28,444 nucleotides of DNA, taken from assembly GCA_012799265.1 (NCBI GenBank), contig JAAZLP010000069.1, forward strand, positions 1-28,444. Direction: 5' to 3'. Under the pieces are notes generated by a model. The model was not told where the DNA came from and made no database searches. It saw only the letters and a program-made list of their open reading frames with translations. This DNA comes from Phyllobacteriaceae bacterium (GTDB lineage: Bacteria; Pseudomonadota; Alphaproteobacteria; Rhizobiales; Devosiaceae). The translations under genes were made by a program, and so were the position numbers. Below are positions 21,941 to 28,444 of this stretch, piece after piece; positions within the stretch are counted from its first letter, which is position 1, and each line of letters begins with the position of its first letter.

Positions 21941-23143
21941 ATGACTGCGCTCTACGGCACCTATGCCCGGTCCGACCTTGCTTTCGAGCGGGGCGAAGGC
22001 ATGCGCCTGTATGACCAGCAGGGCCGAGACTATCTCGATTTCCATTCCGGCATTGCCGTGAACGCCCTGGGTCATGGTGACCCCCATCTGATCAGCGCCC
22101 TCAAGGCTGCTGCTGATAAGGTGTGGCACACCTCCAATGTGTTCTCCATTCCCGAGCAGGAGCGGCTGGGTCAGCGCCTGGTCGACCTGACTTTCGCGGA
22201 CAAGGTCTTCTTCACCAATTCCGGTGCGGAGGCGCTCGAATGCGCCATCAAGACCGCGCGGCACTACTTCTTTTCTAAGGGCGAACCGGATCGGTATGAG
22301 ATCATCGCCTTTACCGGCTCCTTCCACGGCAGGACGCTGGGGACGATCGCTGCCGGCGGCAATCCGAGCTATCTCGAAGGCTTTGGCCCACCGATGCCGG
22401 GCTTCAAGCACACGGCGCCGGGCGATCTCGACGCCGTCAAGGCTCTGGTCGGTCCGCAGACCTGCGCGATCCTGATCGAGCCTGTTCAGGGCGAAGGTGG
22501 CGTCACGGCCATGACCCCGGAATTCCTCCAGGGCCTGCGCCAGATCTGTGACGACAATGGCATGGTCCTGATCTTTGACGAGGTTCAGTGCGGTTTTGGC
22601 CGTACCGGCCGCTTCTTTGCCCATGAATGGGCCGGTGTCACGCCGGATATCGTCGCCGTAGCCAAGGCCATTGGCGGCGGCTTCCCTCTCGGCGCCTGCC
22701 TTGCGACGGAAGAAGTTTCCGCGTCGATGGTGCCCGGTACCCACGGCTCGACCTATGGCGGCAACCCGCTGGCATGCGCCATCGGCAATGCCGTGCTGGA
22801 CCGGATCACGGCTCCGGGCTTCCTTGATCACGTCAATACGATGGGTCAGTGGCTCGCCTGGCACCTGCAGCAGCTGGCGCAGAAATATCCGGACTATGTG
22901 CTTGAGCTTCGCGGCAAGGGCCTGCTGGCCGGCATCAAGATTACCCCGACGGTGCGCGACTTTGTCGGGCGGCTTCGGGATGATCATCAGCTGCTGACCA
23001 TCGGCGCCGGTGACAATGTCCTGCGCCTCCTGCCGCCGCTGATCGTCAGCGAGGCCGATATCGAAGAGGCAATGGGTAAGCTCGCTGCAGCCTTCGACGC
23101 AATCGAAGCCGAGACTGCCTCCACGGCGGCTGCCGGCTCATGA
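21941..23143 (+). CDS. argD: acetylornithine aminotransferase
   Basis: A 400-residue PLP-dependent class III aminotransferase of arginine biosynthesis: N-acetylglutamate semialdehyde plus glutamate gives N-acetylornithine. Seen are NSGAEALECAIKTAR (94-108), GSFHGRT (126-132), FDEVQCGFGRTG with Asp 213, and the PLP lysine K242 in VAVAKAIGGGFP. Opening and closing stretches fit ArgD rather than GabT or RocD. AGAGAGGAA precedes the ATG. It leads the run argD-argF-hslO, and may also serve as succinyldiaminopimelate aminotransferase, as in other bacteria. Confidence 0.94.
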   Translation: MTALYGTYARSDLAFERGEGMRLYDQQGRDYLDFHSGIAVNALGHGDPHLISALKAAADKVWHTSNVFSIPEQERLGQRLVDLTFADKVFFTNSGAEALECAIKTARHYFFSKGEPDRYEIIAFTGSFHGRTLGTIAAGGNPSYLEGFGPPMPGFKHTAPGDLDAVKALVGPQTCAILIEPVQGEGGVTAMTPEFLQGLRQICDDNGMVLIFDEVQCGFGRTGRFFAHEWAGVTPDIVAVAKAIGGGFPLGACLATEEVSASMVPGTHGSTYGGNPLACAIGNAVLDRITAPGFLDHVNTMGQWLAWHLQQLAQKYPDYVLELRGKGLLAGIKITPTVRDFVGRLRDDHQLLTIGAGDNVLRLLPPLIVSEADIEEAMGKLAAAFDAIEAETASTAAAGS

Positions 23144-23199
23144 GGCACCTGACTTTCTACCATTTTGGGCGCCGCCGAGGCCGCTGACACTGTTTATTA

Positions 23200-23223
23200 G
23201 CCGGCAGGGCTCATCCTGCCGGC
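23200..23223 (+). other. intercistronic hairpin between argD and argF
   Basis: GCCGGCAGG and CCTGCCGGC pair perfectly over nine bases with a six-base loop. No T-run, so more likely a message stabiliser or partial terminator within the argD-argF transcript. The whole gap is 123 bases. Confidence 0.55.
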
Positions 23224-23266
23224 AGTGCAGCCCTTTACATATGCGTGACCAAAGGAGCCCGGCCAA

Positions 23267-24196
23267 ATGACGACCGGCAACCCGAGACATTTTCTTTCCA
23301 TCGACGATTTTTCCTATGCCGAGCTGCGTGGCATGCTCGACCAAGCTCTCTCACTCAAGCAGCGCCTCAAGGAAGGTGACCGCCCACAGCTCCTGAAAGA
23401 CAAGGTGCTGGCGATGATTTTCGAGCGCCAGTCGACCCGTACCCGCGTCTCCTTCGACGTCGGCATGCGTCAGTTGGGCGGCGAAACCCTGATGCTTTCC
23501 GGCCAGGAAATGCAGCTCTCGCGTGAGGAAACGCTGGCTGACACCGCACGGGTGATGAGCCGCTATGTCGATGCGATCATGATCCGCATCCTGAGCCATG
23601 CCGATCTGCTGGATCTGGCAGAAAACGCCACGGTTCCGGTCATCAACGGGCTTACCCGCCGCGCTCATCCATGCCAGATCATGGCTGACCTCATGACCTT
23701 CGAAGAGCATCGCGGCTCCATCAAGGGCGCAAAGGTTGCCTGGGTCGGGGACAGCAACAACGTGCTGCACTCCTGGGTGAACGCCGCAGAGCTGTTCGAA
23801 TGCGAACTGACGATTGCCGTTCCGGACGAATATAGCCCGGAAAAGGACCTGATGCAGGACATCAAGCGCGCTGGCAGCTTTGCCAAGCTGACAGAAGATC
23901 CGCGCGAAGCGGTTGAAGGCGCGGACCTCGTCATCACCGACACCTGGGTCTCCATGGGTGACGTGGATGCTGCCGAGCGCCGCCGGGTCTTGAAACCCTA
24001 CCAGGTCAACACCAATCTAATGGCCTTGGCGAAGAAAGACGCCTTGTTCATGCACTGCCTGCCCGCCCACCGCGGCGACGAAGTGACCGACGAAGTTATC
24101 GACGGTCCCCAGTCGGTAGTGTTCGACGAGGCCGAAAATCGCCTTCACGCCCAAAAAGCCGTTTTGTGCTGGGCCTTCGGGGTTGAAGCGAACTAG
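23267..24196 (+). CDS. argF: ornithine carbamoyltransferase
   Basis: A 309-residue cytosolic enzyme, the usual length, forming citrulline from ornithine and carbamoyl phosphate. Carbamoyl phosphate contacts are in STRTR (56-60) and HPCQ (134-137). The ornithine loop is DTWVSMGD (225-232), and the catalytic cysteine lies in HCLPAHRG (263-270). AAGGAG sits eight to nine bases before the ATG. It follows argD and precedes hslO, a conserved order in Hyphomicrobiales. Confidence 0.96.
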   Translation: MTTGNPRHFLSIDDFSYAELRGMLDQALSLKQRLKEGDRPQLLKDKVLAMIFERQSTRTRVSFDVGMRQLGGETLMLSGQEMQLSREETLADTARVMSRYVDAIMIRILSHADLLDLAENATVPVINGLTRRAHPCQIMADLMTFEEHRGSIKGAKVAWVGDSNNVLHSWVNAAELFECELTIAVPDEYSPEKDLMQDIKRAGSFAKLTEDPREAVEGADLVITDTWVSMGDVDAAERRRVLKPYQVNTNLMALAKKDALFMHCLPAHRGDEVTDEVIDGPQSVVFDEAENRLHAQKAVLCWAFGVEAN

Positions 24197-24349
24197 CAGT
24201 TCTGCTGTCTGCCGCCATTGAACCATCCCGTGAAACGGGACGCCGGCTACCCGCCAGTGTCCCTTTTCGCGCTTTGGCATCTTTGGGGCGACCAAGCCGA
24301 TGCTGGTGCGTTGCGATTGCGGGGCGTAGCCTCAGGAAAGTATCGACCC

Positions 24350-25369
24350 ATGACGACGGAATCCACCATGACCGAGAATTCTCTCGCTGCCCTCGGCCTT
24401 GACCGCCCCGAAACGGGTGACGATGCCGTAGTGCCTTTTACCCTTGAAAAGCTCGACACCCGAGGCCGTGTTGTACGACTGGGCCCAGCGCTCGACACCA
24501 TCCTCAGCCGGCATGATTACCCTCTGCCGGTGGCGCGCCTGCTTGGCGAAGCTGTGGTGCTTTCCGCGCTGATCGGTTCGTCGCTGAAATTCCAGGGTCG
24601 CTTCATTCTGCAGACCCAGACCGATGGCCCGGTGAACCTGCTGGTTGTCGATTTCGAGGCGCCGGATGGTATTCGCGGCTATGCGCGCTATGACCATGAT
24701 GCGCTGGTAAAGGCATCCGAGGCCGGCAAGACCAGCCCGGCTGAACTGCTGGGCAATGGCCACCTTGCGATGACGATCGACCAGGGGCCGCACACGGAGC
24801 GCTATCAGGGCATTGTCGCGCTCAACGGCAATTCGCTCGAGGAAGTGGCGCATAGCTATTTCATGCAGTCCGAACAGATCCCAACGCAGGTTCGCCTTGC
24901 AGTGGCCCAGATGACCACCAAGGGCGACCATCGCCCGCGTTGGCGCGCTGGTGGCATGCTGATCCAGCATCTGCCTGCCTATGGCGGCTCTGTGATGAGT
25001 GATCTGCCGGGCAATGGTGACTTCGATGATCCGAGCATGGCCGATCCGGACTTTGTCGAGGCCGACGGCTGGACGGAAGCCAAGGTGATGCTGGCAACCG
25101 TGGAAGACCTCGAACTGGCCGATCCTGATTTGTCGCCGGAGCGCCTGCTGTTCCGTCTCTATCACGAGACCGGCGTCCGGGTGTTTCCGCCTGCCGACCT
25201 TGAAGAACGCTGCACCTGCTCAGCCGACCGCATTGAGGACATGCTGGCCAACAGCTTCTCCGAAGAAGACAGGAATGAAATGACTGTCGATGGAGAAATC
25301 GAAGTTGTCTGTGAGTTCTGCTCGACGGCCTATCACTTCAATCCTCATCAGTTCCAAACAGAGAATTGA
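24350..25369 (+). CDS. hslO: redox-regulated chaperone Hsp33
   Basis: A 339-residue cytosolic holdase activated by oxidation. The zinc-binding cysteines are complete: C288-x-C290 and C321-x-x-C324, separated by 30 residues. The N-terminal core includes LLGEAVVLSALIGSSLKFQGR, the family signature. ATG 24350 is favoured because AGGAAAG precedes it; the in-frame ATG 24368 and a long upstream extension from 24218 are less likely. The 153-base gap behind argF holds one small hairpin (TCCCGT-GAA-ACGGGA, 24226-24240) and no gene. Confidence 0.94.
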   Translation: MTTESTMTENSLAALGLDRPETGDDAVVPFTLEKLDTRGRVVRLGPALDTILSRHDYPLPVARLLGEAVVLSALIGSSLKFQGRFILQTQTDGPVNLLVVDFEAPDGIRGYARYDHDALVKASEAGKTSPAELLGNGHLAMTIDQGPHTERYQGIVALNGNSLEEVAHSYFMQSEQIPTQVRLAVAQMTTKGDHRPRWRAGGMLIQHLPAYGGSVMSDLPGNGDFDDPSMADPDFVEADGWTEAKVMLATVEDLELADPDLSPERLLFRLYHETGVRVFPPADLEERCTCSADRIEDMLANSFSEEDRNEMTVDGEIEVVCEFCSTAYHFNPHQFQTEN

Positions 25370-25379
25370 TCGCATCTCC

Positions 25380-25404
25380 GGGGTCGAATGAGTAATTCGA
25401 CCCC
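25380..25404 (+). terminator. hairpin behind hslO
   Basis: GGGGTCGAA and TTCGACCCC pair perfectly over nine bases with a seven-base loop, ten bases past the hslO stop. It is followed by AAAATTATT, not a clean T-run. It marks the end of the conserved block and the start of the accessory end of the window. Confidence 0.55.
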
Positions 25405-25412
25405 AAAATTAT

Positions 25413-25436
25413 TGCCAATATCGATATAAATTGGCA
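25413..25436. promoter_or_regulatory. dyad TGCCAAT-N10-ATTGGCA ahead of the luxR-type gene
   Basis: Seven-base inverted arms with a ten-base AT-rich centre, 38 bases before the regulator start. Fourteen bases of it (25415-25428) recur with one change behind the gene at 26214-26227. It may be the binding site of the regulator itself. Confidence 0.45.
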
Positions 25437-25473
25437 GAATAGATCCGTGGCAACGGTGCGAAGGGCCGGCAGA

Positions 25474-26192
25474 ATGAATGCCGACTTCATGTTGACTATC
25501 GGGTCTATACAAAGTCAGACCAATTTTGACTCCCTGTATAAGGCTTTCACTGACGCGATCGCTGAATACGGCTTTTCCAAATTCATCATCTCCGGACTAC
25601 CCGATCGCGGGATGGACGTTCGACCTTCGTGCTCCTCTCCGGCTGGCAGGACGAGTGGTACAGGCGCTATACCGAGATGGGATACGTTCATATCGATCCC
25701 GTTGCGCTCCAGAGCTTCAAGACCAGTCTGCCTTTCGACTGGTCCGGTCCGATCCGCGACAGGGTCAGGGACAAGATGACCGAGCAGTTGATCAGCGAAG
25801 CCTATGATTTCGGGATGCGAGATGGCATCTGCATCCCGGTTCATATGGATAATGGGATGCAGGGCCTCGTTTCCCTCGCAGGGAAAACGGATCATCTGTC
25901 CAATGAAGCCCGGGTCGAACTGCACATGCTGGCGCTCTATGCCTTGGGACAATTCCGCAAGCTAAAGGCAGCAAAGGGCGAGGCCGCACGGCGTCGGGTG
26001 ATCACTCAGCGCGAGGCCGAAATGCTCAAATGGGTTGCCGTCGGCAAGACCGCTGCTGAAATCGCCGAGATCACGGGCCTGACGGTGCGAACGGTCAACC
26101 AGCATTGCGAGAATGCACAGAGGCGCATGGGGACTGCCAATCGCCTGCAAACAGTGGTGGAAGCAATCCGCCACCAGTTAATCACGCTTTGA
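25474..26192 (+). pseudogene. LuxR-family quorum-sensing-type regulator, broken by a frameshift
   Basis: Two overlapping frames make one protein. ATG 25474 (AAGGG eight bases ahead) gives FDSLYKAFTDAIAEYGFSKF to GMDVRP, then loses the frame. From about 25623 another frame gives FVLLSGWQDEWYRRYTEMGY, HIDPV, PFDW and on to the end. One extra C at 25624-25625 (CC to CCC) would restore GMDVRPFVLLSGW. The restored protein, about 239 residues, has an autoinducer-binding domain with the usual Trp, Tyr, Asp and Gly positions kept, and a C-terminal LuxR helix-turn-helix (TQREAEMLKWVAVGKTAAEI, then TVRTVNQHCENAQRRMG). No synthase gene is near. The gap is a recent mutation or a base-calling error. Confidence 0.8.
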
Positions 26193-26213
26193 CGAAGGTG
26201 CTTGTGAGTTCTC

Positions 26214-26227
26214 CCAATATCGTTATA
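26214..26227. repeat. second copy of the CCAATATCG(A/T)TATA motif
   Basis: Matches 25415-25428 in 13 of 14 positions, in the same orientation, 22 bases past the regulator stop. It lies about 45 bases ahead of the structured RNA. The two copies bracket the regulator gene. Confidence 0.5.
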
Positions 26228-26272
26228 TCGATGCCGGATGTTTAATGACCTGTAAATTTAGAGGGTCAACAT

Positions 26273-26489
26273 AGGTTCGCGAGGGTAGGGCAGTTCCCGC
26301 GTTCTGAAGGCACCGCGAGCGGTGGCTGTCGGGAATTGGGCTGTACGCGCCGGCGTATCCAGGGCGTAGGAGCGCCCATAAAACGGTTATGGGAGGCTGC
26401 ATGATGGGAGCGAACCTTCCACAGCGGTCGACTTAGGGGGAGTATTGGCGGTATTCACCGCCGCATGAAGTAACTTGCTGCAGACCGCT
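26273..26489 (+). ncRNA. highly structured RNA, HEARO / IscB omegaRNA-like, without nuclease gene
   Basis: A long-range helix AGGTTCGC (26273-26280) with GCGAACCT (26410-26417) closes a multi-branch domain. Inside are CAGTTCCCG/CGGGAATTG (26291-26299, 26330-26338) capped by CACCG/CGGTG, then TACGC/GCGTA (26344-26357), and two hairpins sharing CCC 26375-26377: GGGCG/CGCCC and CCCATAA/TTATGGG (26375-26393). A second domain is closed by AGCGGTC/GACCGCT (26423-26429, 26483-26489) around GGCGGT-ATTC-ACCGCC. The motif order (GGTTCGCGAGGGTAGGG start, GGGAGGCTGC, GCGAACCT, GACTTAG) resembles what I recall of HEARO/IscB omegaRNAs. If so, the guide lies just 5', about 26245-26268. No IscB or IsrB gene follows. 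The fold is seen; the family is inferred. Confidence 0.55.
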
Positions 26490-26765
26490 TAAAACGGGTT
26501 AGTGCTTGGAGAAATCCCTGTCCGCCTTCGCTTGGGGCCGATCGGATGCGCCGAAAAGTGCATGATGATCGACGCGGTGGTGGGCGGTGCGCTCCCGGGT
26601 CTGCAGCCCTTTTCTTTCCGGTGACATGAGGGCCTCCGGTCCGGCGTCACCGTGGACTGCCGTCTGACCGGGCGGGCGTGGGCTGGGGCGGGCCTCGCCT
26701 GCCCTGGTCGGGCAGTGACCATACCCGGCTTTGCTGACCTGCCGCTACGAGATGGGACGAGTCGC
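26490..26765. other. non-coding stretch between the RNA and the truncated glycosyltransferase
   Basis: No gene with a ribosome site is seen. A seven-base stem CGGTGAC/GTCACCG (26619-26625, 26646-26652) encloses a 20-base loop, and a GC-rich run follows at 26666-26720. No trace of a RuvC/HNH nuclease reading frame is visible in either strand here. Confidence 0.5.
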
Positions 26766-27578
26766 ATGTCTGATCCCGTTGGATTGATGCAGGCGGTCCT
26801 CGGGCTGGGCACCGGGAGAAGCACGGCGGCAAACGCCTTGCGCAAAGCGCTGGCGAGCGGCGTTGACCCGCTTCATTGGTGCGCGGTCCACTTTCGCAAC
26901 CCTCCGCACAGGATCATGCAGCGCGCCGCGCATTGGTCGTCCTTACCTTTTGCCGAGGCTATGCCTCCGCCTGAGCTCGATGCGTTGCGCCCCAGCCCTC
27001 TCCGGTTCGATCAGCTCAGCGGCATCCGCCTCGTGGCCCATCGGCGTGAAAGCGCCGCATTGGCCTACACCGCTCCAGATTTTTTCGGCTTTCTCCGCAT
27101 CGCAGACGCTCTCAAACGAGATCCGGCATTGCGGGAGCGCTTATGTGTCGTGCCCTATGACGTCCTGCGTGACCATCTGATCGAGAGCCTCTCGTCCGAC
27201 CTCGTCCACGCATCGCGCCAGACCCTGCCGCGCCATTGGCCTTTCGCCACTGCACAGCTTGATCTCACCAAGCCGATGCGATGGGGATTTGCGCTGTTCA
27301 TGGTGCTCCTGACGGCGCTTGTCGTCGTCGCTCCCTTCACCCAGCAGGTGTGGTTGATCCCGTTCTGGGTCACGGCCATGGTGCTGCCAACCATGCTGCG
27401 GCTTGCGGCATTGGCGACCCCTCAAAGGTCTGAGCGGGCGGGCAGGGCGGTCGCTTCCGAAGTCTTGCCGATCTATTCGGTGCTTGTGCCGCTCCGGGAT
27501 GAGGCCAATATGGTCGACCAGCTCTGCGCCAGCCTGGCCCGTCTCGACTACCCGGCATTATGTAGGAAACGCATGTAG
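26766..27578 (+). pseudogene. family 2 glycosyltransferase, truncated before its catalytic domain
   Basis: ATG 26766 (weak GGGACGAG ahead) opens 270 residues. Residues about 15-155 resemble the GspE N-terminal-like domain found at the front of some exopolysaccharide glycosyltransferases (HWSSLPFAE to VPYDVLRDHLIESL). Two membrane helices follow (about 180-220), then VLPIYSVLVPLRDEANMVDQ, which is the first strand and helix of a GT-A fold. After LDYPAL the frame ends with CRKRM and a stop. The expected DxD and QxxRW parts are missing and do not appear downstream. The protein can no longer transfer sugar, so the gene looks like the 5' remnant of a deletion or insertion near 27557. Confidence 0.7.
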
Positions 27579-27640
27579 CCTGATATTCAGGTGTCCTCTC
27601 AGGCATGGCAGCATTCCGGCGTCACCGCCAGGAGTCCCCA

Positions 27641-28120
27641 ATGCCCGAACTACAGGTCATCAATACGCTGAATACGAAGGCTGACGATCTGAGGAGCCAG
27701 ATCGTACGTCTCGAGAGGGAACTCGAAGCGACGAAAGCCGCCTTGTCGCACGTCCTGGCGACCATCCACATGTTCGAGGCGCCCCAGAACGGTAGCCAAT
27801 TCCCGCTCCACTACAACATGGCGCAGCTCTTCAAGCGCCGGGAGATCGTGGGTTACTGCACAGAGGCGCTGCAGGCTGGTCCACTGGATACACGTCAACT
27901 GTCCGACTGGATCATCGACAAGAAGCAATTTCCCAATCCCGACCGACATCTGAAGACGTCAATCGCGTTCCGCGTCGTCCAGGCATTGCGACTGCAGGAG
28001 AAGCGAGGTGGTCGTATCCAGCGGATCGGCAAGGTGTCGAATGTGGTCGTGTGGAACCTTGCCGATCCTACAGGACAACGCCACCATCAAGGTGCCTTGG
28101 CGGGCCAGGATCACGAATGA
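27641..28120 (+). CDS. hypothetical protein, coiled-coil start and possible winged helix, 159 aa
   Basis: ATG 27641 has AGGAG six bases ahead. Residues about 8-45 form a likely coiled coil (heptad-like, DDLRSQIVRLERELEATKAA). Residues about 62-140 are helical with a strand pair (GGRIQRIGKVSNVVVWNL) that would suit a winged-helix DNA-binding fold. Similar small proteins occur in accessory regions of Hyphomicrobiales, but no named family is recognised. It starts 62 bases past the truncated glycosyltransferase and its stop overlaps the converging next gene by ten bases. Confidence 0.65.
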   Translation: MPELQVINTLNTKADDLRSQIVRLERELEATKAALSHVLATIHMFEAPQNGSQFPLHYNMAQLFKRREIVGYCTEALQAGPLDTRQLSDWIIDKKQFPNPDRHLKTSIAFRVVQALRLQEKRGGRIQRIGKVSNVVVWNLADPTGQRHHQGALAGQDHE

Positions 28121-28444
28121 GGCCACTTGCCTCCTTTGGGGCCACTGGCGGGCGGCTCGACGACTTCTTCCACTTCGACTAAATCGGTATCCATTTCGCT
28201 GGTGGATATCTGCTCAGGCACATCTTCGGGAATGAATGTGCGCAACCTTTTCGCAAATTCCTTCAGCGACGACGGCGCTCCCTTCGTTGCAAGAATATCG
28301 AGATAATCCGGCCAACTGGGTTTCCCACCATACTTCCTCACAAACCCGTAGGCCTTCTCGGCGGCAGCATGAACTAGGGCGGGATTGCCATCGAAGACAC
28401 GGCAGAGGAGATGGTCAGGTGTTTCGACACTGACTCCTTCATTC
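28111..28444 (-). CDS. hypothetical protein, N-terminus outside the window
   Basis: The minus-strand frame is open from the right edge to TGA at 28111, giving at least 110 residues. An internal GTG at 28341 is not the likely start, since the frame continues upstream with ordinary coding sequence (ETPDHLLCRVFDGNPALVHA). The middle has a helical stretch around YGFVRKYGGKPSWPDYLDIL; the end is acidic, then rich in Pro, Gly and Lys. No family is recognised. Confidence 0.55.
   Translation of the reverse strand, partial: NEGVSVETPDHLLCRVFDGNPALVHAAAEKAYGFVRKYGGKPSWPDYLDILATKGAPSSLKEFAKRLRTFIPEDVPEQISTSEMDTDLVEVEEVVEPPASGPKGGKWPHS

Noticed and set aside
26401..26436. 11-codon frame after GGGAGG inside the structured RNA
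   Set aside because: Its start region is consumed by two helices of the predicted fold, and it reads through a closing helix; more likely part of the RNA than a peptide.
26489..26845. 118-residue minus-strand frame behind the structured RNA, examined as a nuclease remnant
   Set aside because: No RuvC or HNH residues, proline/arginine-rich shadow composition, overlaps the glycosyltransferase start.

Overview
The window looks like chromosomal DNA of an alphaproteobacterium of the order Hyphomicrobiales, most likely Devosia or a close relative. This is inferred from the high G+C content, the cell-cycle regulator GcrA, the neighbouring order gcrA / argD-argF-hslO, and CcrM-type GANTC sites crowded upstream of gcrA. 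No rRNA, tRNA, CRISPR array or complete insertion sequence was seen.

Layout. (1) 1-1.5 kb: a minus-strand MFS transporter cut by the left edge, and a small NTF2-like protein. (2) 1.9-10.2 kb: a plus-strand sugar operon with a Gfo/Idh/MocA oxidoreductase, two ABC permeases, a periplasmic binding protein, a UgpC/MalK-type ATPase, an RpiR-SIS regulator and a cytoplasmic GH20 beta-N-acetylhexosaminidase. Together they suggest uptake and intracellular cleavage of a HexNAc-containing oligosaccharide. (3) 10.2-17.3 kb: mostly single genes for stress, repair and detoxification. These are an SDR oxidoreductase with a small basic protein, Aag DNA glycosylase, a class D beta-lactamase, a VOC dioxygenase-like protein, a DUF924 protein, two tiny membrane proteins and an ABC exporter with a structured leader. 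(4) 17.4-21 kb: an M29 aminopeptidase with an FNR/FixK-type box upstream, then divergent ppk2 and phoR sharing a candidate Pho box. (5) 21-25.4 kb: gcrA divergent from argD-argF-hslO.

(6) 25.4-28.4 kb is accessory in character. It holds a LuxR-type regulator broken by an apparent one-base deletion, then a densely folded non-coding RNA that I read as a HEARO/IscB omegaRNA-like element without its nuclease gene. A glycosyltransferase that stops at the start of its catalytic domain and two unrecognised genes follow. This end is the most unusual part of the window.

Regulatory DNA is informative throughout: paired GntR-like operator sites before the sugar operon, a UUCG hairpin behind the binding-protein gene, a Pho box before phoR, a GANTC/CtrA-rich region before gcrA, and alternative hairpins before argD. 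All functional calls rest on reading motifs by eye; no database search was possible.
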